Shown here one piece after another: positions 1 through 10,620 of a DNA stretch of 64,000 nucleotides. The first letter of the stretch is position 1. Each line of letters opens with the position of its first letter. The notes below the pieces were generated by a model. It did not search any database, was not told the DNA's origin, and worked only from the letters and a program-made list of their open reading frames with translations. Where the stretch lies: NCBI GenBank assembly GCA_023053575.1, contig JAKZAP010000001.1, forward strand, positions 20,044,533 through 20,108,532, written 5' to 3'. Source of the stretch: Branchinecta lynchi (taxonomy: Eukaryota; Arthropoda; Branchiopoda; Anostraca; Branchinectidae). The position numbers were made by a program, and so were the translations under genes.

Positions 1-1240
1 GTGCATTGGGTTCACGAAAATCTGCTGAAAAGGTTTTATGGGTACAACTGGACCCATGCTGCTATTATGTCAGCTGAAACCTGAAAAGTCTCGCAAAAAA
101 CTGATTATCTATGCCTATGATTTGGGACTAGGTGTGCATGCGCTTAGCATGCGTCTGCGCAATATCGCAAATGAATTATGGGGTGTCCTATTTTTGGTCG
201 CAGACGCTTGCATTTGATGTTTTACCTGAAGAGGATCAGTTTTCCCCTTTTCCATTTCAACCTGATTTAGTTTTCTAATTTATAAACGTTAGAAATGTCC
301 TGATGGAATATATTGGACAAACCAAACTTGTGGATTTTGGTCTATAGTTTTACACGAGAAATGTGTTGAAAGAATGGAATTTAGCGTGTGCATTATTTGG
401 TCATATTAAGTATTATTTACATTATTAGTTAGGCTACACTAGTTGTACGAAGTGACGTGATTTGTAGTTTATTTAAATGTTTTAATTTGGTCGGTTTTTA
501 ATTTGAAATCGTAAGGTTGAATCGTGTAATAAACTAATTATTTCAGCTTTACCCTGAAAGTAAGCACGTGATATTTCGATTAACTTTTTAAGTTTACTCG
601 TTCGCCCTTTTTTTTCGCCACAGGACCTCGGGGACAATTTCAAATTGTACGTCTTAGATTTTTTTAAATGGGCTTGATGCGAAACAACGTGGGTACTTGT
701 TATGACGATCCCTATTATTGCACTGGAAAAAAAAAATAATGCAGCATGAATTGACTACTAAGTATAGGGACAGTTTGCAAAAACACATCGAGTTCCTGTC
801 AAGGAATATAACATGAACAACTAATATGAGAAACAGAACTGGAGAAATCAACACCGACTTACCGGACTGGAAGTCGGAGTGGACTTTTCACCGCAAACCA
901 GGAAGAATTGTTGGCACGAACTCTTTTAACGGATCCTAACTTGGTCTTCTTGTCGAATGAATACGTTCGAGTTGTTGTTTTTTCGTATTTTTTTTTTAAG
1001 TGAGCTCAAGAAGTTCGGCTGTAATTACCTTTCAACAATCTGATTTATTAAAGCCCCGGTACGTTTCTAATTGCTCCATCGATGTCGCTGCGTCGGGAAG
1101 AAAGTTCAGAAAAGCCTGAGCCAGAAAGCTTATAGAGTCCCTCCGTAGATTTGGCGAGCAAAACTCTGAGGTCAGACAAGGCCGTAAGCAACGGCAGGTC
1201 TTTTAAAACTTCGAATTGTAGGCACTTCTCGATGTTCGGG
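1..1240. other. unannotated AT-rich sequence
   Basis: I see no gene, RNA or recognisable transposon here. Short open frames lack any recognised motif. The stretch ends at a run of about 19 G that leads into the CCGGTGCCGG element. Confidence 0.4.
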
Positions 1241-1253
1241 GGGGGGGGGGGGG

Positions 1254-1461
1254 GGGTTATCCACTCCTAAACACCGACTGTACACCCTTTCGCGGCACCG
1301 GCCGAAACCACCGGTGCCGGCCATAAATTCAGAGATTCATCTTTCAATGCTTGTAAACATGCAGATTCTAATGTATTAATAGTGGCAACCGGTGCCGGCA
1401 CCGACCGGGCAGCGCGGCACTGGGCACTTTCTGTACTCTAAAATCAAGAGTGGGCAACCCT
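1254..1461 (+). mobile_element. CCGGTGCCGG-family short element, copy 1
   Basis: This copy shares GTACACCCTTTC, paired CCGGTGCCGG palindromes and the end GAGTGGGCAACCCTC with copies near 5.15 kb and 15.4 kb. Its left end, GGTTATCCACTCCT, is a decayed inverted match to its right end, so it is probably a short terminal-inverted-repeat element without coding capacity. A G-run abuts the left end, so no target duplication can be read. Confidence 0.55.
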
Positions 1462-1501
1462 CAGATGTCCTCGTTTGAAAATGTTGTCAGGCAATTGCTT
1501 C

Positions 1502-1976
1502 TTTTTGGGATCCCAAAACATAAGTGGGATAAATGGGATTCGAAAGATCAACAAAATTCCGGATATTTCGGTTGCACTTACGGCAAACCGTCCTCGGCGA
1601 AAAATAAAACTAAATCATAAAATCCACCACAATCAGAACAGGAAAACGATGCGGAACCATCGCTGTATTTTATGATTTAGTTTTGTTTTTCGCTGAGGAC
1701 GATTTGCCGGAAGTGCACTCGAAATATCCGAAAGTTTATCTATCCCTCGCACATCATCTTGGGAGGGATAACTAGCTGATCAAGAAAAAAACACGAAAAT
1801 CTCGTTTTTCTATTTTGTTTGCAATGAATGGTCAGCTTGGCTTCAAACTTATATTTGTTTCTAAATCTCAATCGTAAAAATGTCCAAGGAGTCTGGCGAA
1901 GACCGGATATCTACAAGACCAAATTGCCTGGATCAAACATTAAATTTTTGGAATCCCATCGAAACCTTTGCTCTTG
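1502..1976 (-). mobile_element. family A element, remnant with only its two ends
   Basis: It begins with TTTTTGGGATCCCAAAAC, the reverse complement of the family A 3' end. It finishes with GGAATCCCATCGAAACC followed by TTTGCTCTTG, the reverse complement of the 5' end. The central 137-bp minisatellite is absent and a hairpin element sits inside at 1560-1730. Confidence 0.6.
1560..1730. mobile_element. foldback hairpin element nested in a family A remnant
   Basis: Arm 1 (1560-1622) and arm 2 (1667-1730) are near-perfect inverted copies of about 64 bp that start at CGGATATTTCG and end at AAATCATAAAAT. The loop is about 43 bp. The size and structure fit a foldback MITE. No clear target duplication was found. 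Confidence 0.65.
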
Positions 1977-2875
1977 CTGGGGTTGATGCGAAATGGTCTT
2001 TTGGTTAATTGCTGGTATCATCAATGTGACCTTGTCAGGGAAAGATTGAATGTACACCCTAACTATGCAAAATAATAGGATTGTCTTGCATGGAAAAATA
2101 TTAATACACTGTAATCAGTAAAGATATTACAGTAGGAGAAGTAAACCTTCAATCTGCTTCCATTACGCATAGGGGTTTTCTAGGTTTTTACGACTGTTTA
2201 AAAAAAAACGAAATTTAATTATTTTGACGAAAAATCGCGGCGCCGGTTTTGTTTTACCGACTCATATTTGTTTTTATGACGCAGGTACTTTCCGCAGTAA
2301 CACAACCCCAACCAACCAGCAAGACAAGTGATATACATAAGACGAAATCACTGAAAATATTGGAGTGATACCCAAACAAGTTAGTGAATATAAAGCTCTG
2401 CAAGAACGAGTGATACGAACGCATATGACCATTCGGTCGAACGCGTCAAACCCCAAACAACAACAACAACAACTCAATGACTCAAATCCCGAGTCAGCGC
2501 AGCTGTGCCGTTTCTTCCGTTCTTCCGCAGGTACCCGGAGATTCTGCTTCGGAAGGGAGAGATAGTCAGCAAGTGTATCGAGATACGCCCCGTTCGAGCA
2601 GAATTTTTCGGCGAGTAGAACTGTGTCAGAAAGTGGAAATCTCAAATTTAACCAGATACGTGGTTATCGCTTGACACCGACCACATATATTACTTTTGCT
2701 CCGGGGCTGGGACTGAATTTTTGGGCCGATTTCGGGATTATTTCCGCCCGCCTTTTGGCTGAACTCGCGTGTTTGCGTTGGGCTCGAAGTAACGTATGAT
2801 AATATTACTTTTAGTACACAGTTCATTCAAACGTTGGTACCCAACCGTCGTTTTCCCATTGGTGTCCTGGAGTTA
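1977..2875. other. unannotated sequence with a short CAA run
   Basis: No coding region is recognised. A short (CAA)n run lies near 2455-2475. Open frames on both strands around 2.3-2.7 kb overlap each other and show no family motif. Confidence 0.35.
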
Positions 2876-2880
2876 CTTGG

Positions 2881-3147
2881 AGCGTGTTCAACCCTTCCAC
2901 AAATAGTAACTATTGGTTACTATTTCCGTTCCATCCTCACGAAAAGTTACTACGCTGACCGTTCCAGCCTTGTCGGAATAGTAACTAATAGTTACTATTT
3001 GCTTACCATGCTCGGGAGCGTAGTAATTACGCATCTCAGCAACGTGATTGGTCGGATTCGCCCCTGGCGTGAGATCCTGCTGGAAAATAGAAAAATCGTT
3101 CCAGCCTTGACGGCGTAGTAACTACGGTAAGCAGGATGGAACACGCT
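2881..3147 (+). mobile_element. AGCGTGTTC inverted-repeat element with 5-bp target duplication, copy 1
   Basis: The element starts AGCGTGTTCAACC and ends GGAACACGCT, forming short terminal inverted repeats. CTTGG flanks it on both sides (2876-2880 and 3148-3152). The interior carries repeated AGTTACTATT palindromic blocks. A second copy in the opposite orientation lies at 21298-21575. It has no coding capacity, so it is probably a MITE; I do not assign a superfamily. Confidence 0.65.
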
Positions 3148-3152
3148 CTTGG

Positions 3153-5145
3153 TAGCGCTGGCAGACAGACTGATCAAACTACTGAAACGGTCTCCCCCGA
3201 GTTTAAGTAGTCACTTGGCTCACTGGCTTGGCTTAAACTCTTGACCCTCAAGTTAGCTCATTATACAGCTAGAGCACGCATGAACCCTAGCAGGAGAATA
3301 AGGCGCATTTCTAACTTCCCATTAATTGGAAAGCACGACTCTTCTTCTGGTCCGAGAGTGGCGTCCTTGACGCAGCATTAAGTTCCAGAACTACTGTCCG
3401 GAACAAATTAATATAATTGGGACCAGAGGAAAATCCAGTGGAAACGCCAGCTAAAGTCTTCGTTAGTTTTCTTTGACAGCATACCGTAGTTGTAATGTGC
3501 GAAGTAAGGTGTTTTCGATAAGGGGCCAGCCAATAAGGTAGCTCCTCAGAGACGGCTTAACTTTCCGGGCTAAAATACTCTGAAAACTGTTATGTTTTGT
3601 CTCTGGATTTGCTTATGCCTCTGCTCCCGCAACGAACAACAACATCACGAATACTTACGCAATATACGTTCCTGGAAGGAGTGGAAGGTGATATAGCAAG
3701 AACAAAGAACTAAAGCGCAAATTTGGTGCACACGGAGAAAAGTGAATATCAAATTAAATAAGTGAAGGAATGAACCTAAAGTCATAAAAATAATGTTTTT
3801 AAGGCGATCAAAAAGGCGTAGGACGACAGCGGGTGCATTGGTAACCAAAAATAGTGGAAACAGTATTCCCAGGACTTGGTTTAGCCGAGTTCTGTGTTTT
3901 GTCCTCCTGGTTTGTCTCGTTAAATTCTGGTTGCTTTCTTGTTTATTTTTTTGTTGTTCGTTTTTTCTTTTTCTTCTTCTTCTTTTCTTGAACTGTCGAC
4001 TCTGGTTGCTCTTCACTATAATTTTCATGTAGCATGTCCTAGTCAAGCGCACCTTCTTTGCTTTCTGGTAGGTCTAGCTTATGGTATTTGAGTTTTCTGT
4101 TGAAGTACACATAAATGAAACTAAAACATTTTTAGCCACATGAACAAGCTATTTCACTGTCAAAGCAGAAGTTTGTACAATATCTTTATACATGAGTCTG
4201 ACGAAGAGTGCCCATTCCCTGATCTTATTTTTAAACTGACCACGCTACCGGCCACATGACATCTGATCCCTTATCGTAACGCGTAATCAAGAGATAATTA
4301 ACGTGGTGGTGACACAAAGAAAATCTAGTAGGGGGGAAATGCAAGGTCTGCCGTATGTCACATGTTATACGATAACACGCAACCCTCAGCGGGAGCCTCC
4401 AGCTTTTAACCATTGAACGAGGAAGCCGTAGTTTTGTGCAACACGATCGAGTAGAAATCTGTAAGCAAGTTCTGCTCTCATCCCTGATATCTTACATCAT
4501 TGAACAAAATAACGACCCACGACTTCGAGTATTGAGCGGTGCAAGCATTAACAAAAAGGAAACACATTGTGTTTTGTTGATATGTAGTTAGACCTGTTCC
4601 TGCAGCCATCAGCTGTACAGGCCAGTTTGGCTTTTACTTTAAGCTATAGGCTACCTCGTTGGCTACTTAAGCCTTAAAATTTAACCGAAAAGGGCTGAGG
4701 TACAATTTACCTGTCGGATTTGTCGTACCTGTATGCGCTTATACCTGTGTTGTATGCTTGACGAAAACGATTTACGAAAAATAAGTGTTCACGCAGCGAC
4801 CTTACGCAAGATGATCACTGGCCACTGAAAAGCCGCTGAAATTCAAATTTTCCGCGTCAGAGTAGAATTTGCGTAGTGAGGACGGCCGTAGGTCATTTTA
4901 GATCAAATAGTGAAACAAAAAAAACTCTTTACACAATCCAAATAGTGTAGGGTATTCAGTTAAAGGATACAAAAATAAGTTTGCTGTTCAGTTAAACTTT
5001 AAGCATACATCGATAACTTATCTGAAATTATATTCTTGTGCATGTTACCGCTTATTTCTTTCTTGCTTGAAATTTCGGGTGGCGGGTTGCCCTCCCTCCT
5101 ATACGCCACTGTAACTGACAAGCAAAGCCCTTCTCGCATATTAGC
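3153..5145. other. unannotated sequence, pyrimidine-rich patch
   Basis: No gene or recognised transposon is visible. A T/C-rich low-complexity tract at about 3945-4000 creates a long Lys/Arg-rich frame on the minus strand (3645-4052), which I do not accept as a gene. Confidence 0.4.
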
Positions 5146-5352
5146 AGGGACATTCTCGGTCCCTGCCGTACACCCTTTCCCGGCACCGGTCGACACCGGC
5201 ACAAAACCAGCGGTGTATGTTATAAATTAGCCGAATTTCGCTTCTGAACATACTGATTTTAATGTTCTAACACGTCTCAACCAGTGCGGGCTGGTGCCAG
5301 TCGGTGCCGGGTACATGCTGTACACTAAATCCGACAGTGAGCAACCCTCGGC
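5146..5352 (+). mobile_element. CCGGTGCCGG-family short element, copy 2
   Basis: It carries GTACACCCTTTCCCGGCACC near the left and GTGAGCAACCCTCGG at the right, in the same order and spacing as the copy at 1254-1461. The left boundary is decayed and approximate. Confidence 0.5.
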
Positions 5353-5856
5353 AAGGACCCATATCTATGCAACCACTGTCATGGCATAAAATCGTGTGGT
5401 ATAAAGAGTTAGCCATATACTCGCCCAAATGTCAATGGACATTTGTCGATTTGGGCATCCCCATAGTTAGTTCCACTTAGGGTTGGCTGCTGTTCATCTT
5501 GCCTATGTGGGCATTTTTTAAGGCCCGCCACCAGATTGACCAAATTTTAAGCCAAGCTGATTTCCTTGGTTTTTCCTGTTATATCACCTCCTCTTAAAGC
5601 ACAACTCTCAATTCTCTCAAAGGATTGTTCAATGTGATTGTTCTTTTTCCTTTATTTGTTGTTATTTAATTATTAGTGCTTAATTATGGTCTTTGTCACC
5701 GGAATAAAATTATTGAATTGAAAAGGATCTTTTCAAGAAATACCGTTTATCGAAAATACCAGTCGCGATTTTCTCGTTGTGGCTGTCAACATTTACGCAA
5801 AATATTTGAAAACTGGGCGCGCCTTCCTTAAAGAGGGTGAAAAGCCAACCAAGAGA
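5353..5856. other. unannotated sequence
   Basis: I see no gene or recognised repeat in this AT-rich stretch between the CCGGTGCCGG element and the first complete family A copy. Confidence 0.35.
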
Positions 5857-7062
5857 ACAAGACCAAAGGTGTCGATGGGATCCCAAAAATCTAATATTTG
5901 ATTCAGACAATCGAGTCTTGTCTTCGCCAGATCCAGTCTTGGACAGGCTAATTATCAGAGAAAACCAAGTTCAGATATACCTCTATAAACCATATCTATT
6001 TTGACGATACTGACCGGGACTTCCTGCCGATTTCCGAGCGAACTACTAGCCCAGCAAACAAAAAAAATACAGAAACAAAACCAGCGTATCTCCTTATCCC
6101 TATAAAGAACATCTAATCAACTTTGAATAAAAGTTTGACTTAAAAAAAAATCCGGTTACAACCGGATTCCGGAAAAATTATATGTCCGGGTAAAAAAACA
6201 TCGTCATAAACCGACTCAGCCTCCCTTCTTACCCCTTAATCTGTCATCTACTCGAACTTTTGCTTTTAACAAATTTTCCGGTTTTGGCCGGATTCCGGGC
6301 GAACTACTTGTCCGTCAAGAAAATGATTTTCACCATCGTCTTCAGCATGTCTTCCTACCCCTAAATCGAACATCTAATCAACTTCAAATAAAACCTTCAC
6401 TTTTAACAAACTTTCCGGTTTTGGCCGGATTCCGGGCGAACTACTCGTCCGATGACAAAATGATTTTCCCCATCGTGCTCAGCATGTCTTCTTACCCCAT
6501 AATCGACTATCGAACTATCAACTCGAAATAAAACTTCTAATTTTAACAAACTTTCCGGTTTCGGCCGGATTCCGGGCGTACTACTTATCCTTCGAGAAAA
6601 TGGTTTTCACCATCGTCTTCAGCATGTCTTCCTACCCCTAAATCGAACATCTAATCAACTTCAAATAAAACTTTTACTTTTAACAAACTTTCCGGTTTTG
6701 GCCGGATTCCGGGCGAACTACTCGTCCGATGACAAAATAGTTTTCACCATCGTGCTCAGCATGTCTTCTTACTCCATAATCGACTATCACATTAGCTGTT
6801 TCAAAATATTTTGTTTGCCCCTTAATTTAAACCCCCTCCCCCACCCCTAAATGTAGGGCTACATAGCCCATCTACGAACTTGACTGGTCCGACGACCCAA
6901 CGAATCCTCACACCAAGTTTCATCAAAATATCTCACTCCCTTCGAGAGTTATCGTGCTTACAGACGGACGGACGGACGGACGGACGGACGGACGGACGGA
7001 CAGACGGACAACTTTTGCGATGTCATAGGTATCCCTCCACTTACGTTTTGGGATCCCAAAAA
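5857..7062 (+). mobile_element. family A minisatellite element, complete copy
   Basis: The 5' end is ACAAGACCAAAGG followed by GATGGGATCCCAAAAA. The interior holds about five degenerate 137-bp units, each with a CCGGTTTTGGCCGGATTCCG core followed by GAACTACTCGTCC. After these come a unique block (CACCCCTAAATGTAGGGCTA) and a (GACG)n run at 6962-7009. The 3' end is ACGTTTTGGGATCCCAAAAA. No transposase or replicase frame is present, so it is non-autonomous. The terminal palindrome GGGATCCC occurs at both ends. Similarity to Helentron-type rolling-circle elements is inferred from this architecture. Confidence 0.75.
6962..7009 (+). repeat. (GACG)n microsatellite inside family A
   Basis: About eleven GACG tetranucleotides with a few GACA variants lie about 45 bases before the terminal hairpin. 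The same run recurs at this position in most A copies. Its translation (TDGRTDGR) is an artefact. Confidence 0.85.
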
Positions 7063-7362
7063 GGGCCTGAAATCGTCAGGAAGTGTATTATCTCGGCCTC
7101 ATATGAAAAACAAGATAACCCTCTTGGCTTATAAGATTGTGCAAAAATTAAACAACATTTGATGCTTGACTTTGTTCTTGCCCTTCTTCTTCAATAGGTT
7201 TTCTTTAATCTTTCGGCGAAAATCGCGCTGCCTCGGCTCAGACAAAAAGCCCTAGATAGTCAAAATTCCAAACCAAAAATAGCCTTGAGCCGGGGTTTTC
7301 TGGGGCTTTAGATTCTGTAGGCGACATTGAAAAATGCAAAATAAGTCCCACGGGTCCTTTGA
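7063..7362. other. unannotated sequence next to family A
   Basis: No recognisable feature is seen between the end of the A element and the candidate exon. Confidence 0.3.
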
Positions 7363-7590
7363 AGAAAGTCTAAGGTGCCATTTGAAGTCAGTGTTTCCGA
7401 GGAGGAGGAGTCCCCTTCCTCCGTGGAGCCCCTGCCGACATACTCACTTACATTTCAGAGTGATTTATTCTTTGAAACTGTACAAGATGAAGTTTGGAAT
7501 GAGAACGAGTTCAGGCTCTTACTAAAACTCGAGAAAGCTGCGTTGAGAAAGTGGCCACGCTTTCACACAGCAGGCCTACAAAACATCTAA
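7363..7590 (+). CDS. candidate terminal exon of an unrecognised gene
   Basis: An open frame runs from just after a TGA at 7360 to a TAA at about 7590. It encodes an acidic stretch (SEEEESPSSVEPLP) followed by a balanced segment with FFETVQDEVWNENEFRLLLK and KWPRFHTAGLQNI. Composition is less repetitive than the other frames in the window. An AG that could act as a splice acceptor precedes the GTG at 7375, and AATAAA follows at about 7603, roughly 15 bases after the stop. There is no in-frame ATG, so an upstream exon would be required and none was found. I recognise no domain. It could equally be chance or a decayed transposon frame. Confidence 0.25.
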   Translation, partial: RKSKVPFEVSVSEEEESPSSVEPLPTYSLTFQSDLFFETVQDEVWNENEFRLLLKLEKAALRKWPRFHTAGLQNI

Positions 7591-7599
7591 GTTTATGAT

Positions 7600-7610
7600 C
7601 TTGAGAATAA
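7600..7610 (+). promoter_or_regulatory. possible polyadenylation signal
   Basis: AATAAA lies shortly after the stop of the candidate exon. The hexamer is common in AT-rich DNA, so it only weakly supports a transcript end. Confidence 0.25.
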
Positions 7611-8271
7611 ATTTAATATGAGATTGAAAACACGTTTTAGCTTACCTTGCTCTACCTCTTAGTTGACTTGAAAGTCACTCCACCTGGTATCTCAAATCAA
7701 ACGAAGTCGGTATCAAACTATTATTAGTTAATTAACAACAATTCCAGTATATCAAACACAGTTTCATAAACACAACTAAACAAGTTAAGACATAAACTGT
7801 TTGTTGTGTGATTGATGGTGGTAGGCGGGGCCGTCCCTCGTAGCTTAAACGGCATTGGCTGGTATTCGGGTTGCAAAGCGATCGCTAACAGCTACCTGAT
7901 AGGTAGAGATGGCAATTACCAGTATCCTGATGGGTAATTGTTTCAAATGATGGTTTCAGGAAGCGGATCGTGACAGTTTGCGGATCATTTGCATCGCAAA
8001 AAGACCGCTAGCACCTGCAATGCGCGGGAAAAGGTCGGGGAAGAAGCTTGGACATTCTGTGTGGTTGCCGCTGATATGATGGGAAGTTTGATTGCAAATC
8101 GAAATGCTTTTTAGCAGAGACCGGTTTCCTACTTTAAAGCATACCTTGCACTATTTACTGTTCATGTTTCAATGTTAAAAACTATTTGAATACTGTATAG
8201 GTAGGCTTAGGCTAGAAGTGGTCCGAAGCACTCAGACCAGGGGGTTGGCCACCAATTTCAGCGACTTCTAG
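7611..8271. other. unannotated sequence
   Basis: No gene, RNA gene or recognised repeat is seen. Confidence 0.35.
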
Positions 8272-8279
8272 ATCACAAT

Positions 8280-8497
8280 CAAGGCCGTATCCACGGGGAG
8301 GGGGGGGGGGGGGGGGGTAGGGGGTTGACCCCCCCCCCCCCCCCCGAAACGTACAAAAATAACGACTTTTGTAGGCTTTTCCCTCTGATCTATATGTTCT
8401 TTGCACTTTTTTCTCCGACCAGCAGGCAAAACCCGCCCCCGAAAGGCAACCGCCCCCCCCCCCCCCCCCCCGAAATAAATTCCTGGATATGGACCTG
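8280..8497 (+). mobile_element. CAAGGCCGTATCC hAT-type MITE with G/C runs, copy 1
   Basis: Terminal inverted repeats are CAAGGCCGTATCC and GGATATGGACCTG. The 8-bp target duplication ATCACAAT sits at 8272-8279 and 8498-8505, as expected for the hAT superfamily. The interior has a G-run and C-run separated by about 11 bases (8298-8345), then a conserved core GGCTTTTCCCTCTGATCTAT, then a second C-run. The Pro/Gly-rich frame across it is an artefact. Confidence 0.8.
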
Positions 8498-8505
8498 ATC
8501 ACAAT

Positions 8506-8900
8506 ATACGACTCGAACATACCGACAAAAAGAATTCTAACCTTCTCCGCCAACAAATTATCATCAAATTTCAACAGGTTCTCATCGAGGTTCTCATTTG
8601 TTGGCAGGAAATGCGGAACCGATGTAGTACATCAGCTGACATTATTCTTGTTTTGAAAATTTTTTCTCACCCTTAGCTTTTCATTTCAGCTTTCACTAAA
8701 GAGGAAAGCTTTCAGCTCCTGTACCCAGGACAAATTAAAGTAAGTGCCGCAGGTGAAATTATTTCAATATGCAAAATCATCAAATTATCAATAAATTATC
8801 ATTTGTTGGCGGAGAATGCGGAACCGGTGTAATGCATCAGCTGAAACTATTCCTGTTATGAAAATTCGTCCTCACCCTAAAAATAATTCTAACCTTCTTA
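8506..8900 (+). repeat. direct repeat pair, about 110 bp each
   Basis: The segment at about 8557-8680 (CATTTGTTGGCAGGAAATGC, then ATCAGCTGAC) recurs at about 8795-8900 (CATTTGTTGGCGGAGAATGC, then ATCAGCTGAA). Both are followed by a CTCACCCT motif. The copies differ at about one site in eight. The origin is unknown. Confidence 0.55.
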
Positions 8901-9204
8901 TGTGTTTGAAATCCCACAAATTCAAAACTTAATAGCCAATTAAATTACACACGGTTAATCTAAATTTATAACACTAAGGCATGAGCCACGGATGAAATTT
9001 TGTGAAACTCCGAGCAGAGCGTCTTTTTGCCATACCAATGAAAAGTAAAGAATACCGATGAAATCACAAATGTGTACAAATATGGCCAGAATTTACAGAA
9101 AAAAAAAATCACGTTAAAAGACATGCTCAAGCTACTCAGAAACAAAACAACCAAAAAATTTGCCGATGCATTTAAAAAAATAAGAATCCCAATTTATGGA
9201 CGTA

Positions 9205-9305
9205 ATAAAGTTCCGGTCTTCCCACGACACGAGCTTACAGATCCTGACTTGATTTTTATGTGTAAAAATTATCCCGATTCGCCGACAGGACTTAGGTTGC
9301 ATTTT
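9205..9305 (+). repeat. single unit of the GCCGACGAGACTT repeat
   Basis: Its order of motifs (TTCCGGTCTTCCCACGAC, then TCCCGATTCGCCGAC, then GGACTTAG) matches the first unit of the decayed array at 48770-49650. It appears to be a solitary copy of that family. Confidence 0.5.
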
Positions 9306-9318
9306 TTCTGATGTAGTC

Positions 9319-9433
9319 CACGGTAGTTTTGACGTATTTTTGTTTAGTTATGAAAGTACCGTGTACCGTTTTATTTGTCCATTCGAAATACTGTACTTTC
9401 ATAACTAAAACAAAAGTACGTCAAACTACAGTG
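9319..9433. mobile_element. foldback hairpin, about 40-bp arms
   Basis: Arm 1 (9319-9358, starting CACGGTAG and ending TTATGAAAGTA) is inverted at 9394-9433 (TACTTTCATAA to CTACAGTG) with a 35-bp loop. It is likely a small foldback MITE. No target duplication was identified. Confidence 0.6.
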
Positions 9434-9472
9434 AAACAAGTGCGCAAGCGCTCATACGCGGAGTGTTAATGT

Positions 9473-9655
9473 AAAATGTGTATAACATATTATATATAAA
9501 AAGCTTTAGAACCAGGACGTTTCAAATCCCCAATAACCAAACAAGTATTGAAATAACCTAACTTGTAATCATCCCACTTTAAAAGCTTCAAATGTTAACA
9601 AACCGCAATTATAAATCCAAAGAAATGTTGAAGATTTTGCACGAATAGCTTGAGT
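9473..9655 (+). repeat. dispersed repeat D, copy 1
   Basis: About 180 bp is shared with 40468-40648, including AAGCTTTAGAACCA, CCCCAATAACCAAACAAGTA and AAAGAAATGTTGAAGAT. At both loci a family C minisatellite lies a few hundred bases downstream, which suggests that D and C are parts of one larger element. Confidence 0.65.
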
Positions 9656-9879
9656 TCCAAAAAAAGTGCAATAAACCAAATCGTAGCAGCCTAATACCCC
9701 CTTTGTCACAATTCATTAAGAACGGCATATCATCGATCAGATGACAGAAGAGTCCAGTTTCCAACTCTTCATTAAAGAAGTGCGTCGCGTCGTCTTAATT
9801 GTCGCTGTTAAACCAAAGTCCTCATCCGATATAACTCCCCAAATATACAAAAGTTGAACTTGAGACCTGTCACAGACGA
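9656..9879. other. unannotated sequence between repeats D and C
   Basis: No feature is recognised. It may be interior of a composite D-C element. Confidence 0.3.
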
Positions 9880-9884
9880 ACTTA

Positions 9885-10620
9885 ACTCATGGGGGGGCCA
9901 GCTGCCCATGAACGAGAGGGGGGGGGGGGGGTCGTGACACATCAAAATGCGTATTTACACCTCTTTTTCCTCAAGCATGTCATCTTAGAATTTGATCCCA
10001 GTCACGAGTCAAACACTTTTTTCATGGGCAACTGGGCCCACTTGCTCATGAACGGGGAGGGTGGGGGCTGGTTCAACTCCACATATACATCCCCAATCAC
10101 TATGTTCCAAACCACAAAGGAATTTCATCACCCTATCTCCAGCCGTTGTCAAGTTAAAAACATTAAAAACAGGACAATCTGGGCCCAACTGCCCCTTAAC
10201 CAAGGGGGGTGGAGCTCGGGACCCTCAAAAAGTAAACGAGACTCCAATGCCAAACCAAGACCTACCAAGTTTCAACTTAATACCTGTTTATTTCTGTCAT
10301 GGGTAACGAACTTAACTCCTGGGCAATCTGGGCCCAGTTGCCCATGAACAGGGTGGGTGGGGGGAGGTGCAACTTCAAAAGCAATATTCCAGCCCTAGGA
10401 TCTACATGTACAAGGAATTTCATCGTCCTATGCCCAGTTCTGGTCAAGTTATGGACATTGTTCACTGGGCAATCTGGGACAAATTTGCCCCTGAACCGGG
10501 TAGGGGTGGGGGGTGGGATCCTCAAAAGGCATAATTAGACCCCAATACCCACTAGTGTACCAAGTTTGAACGTGATACTTGCACTGGTTCACGAGTTATG
10601 AGCTCCCAAAAATACGGTGA
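9885..10620 (+). repeat. family C minisatellite, about 147-bp units
   Basis: A core like GGGCAATCTGGGCCCAGTTG, itself partly palindromic, recurs near 10025, 10172, 10320 and 10468, giving a period of about 147 bp. A fifth, weaker unit lies near 9890. Each core is followed by CCCATGAAC or CCCCTGAACC, a G-rich run, and a block ending CCAAGTTT or a similar motif. Related blocks lie at 40785-40980, 47655-47790 and 49735-50235. Confidence 0.75.

Noticed and set aside
3645..4052. 135-residue Lys/Arg-rich minus-strand frame
   Set aside because: It is driven by a T/C-rich low-complexity tract and has an overlapping plus-strand frame; no motif.
6880..7134. Frame with TDGRTDGRTDGR repeats, also seen in other family A copies
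   Set aside because: It is a translation of the (GACG)n microsatellite in a non-coding element.
8212..8574. Gly/Pro-rich 120-residue minus-strand frame
   Set aside because: It translates the G-run and C-run of a hAT MITE with a proven 8-bp target duplication.
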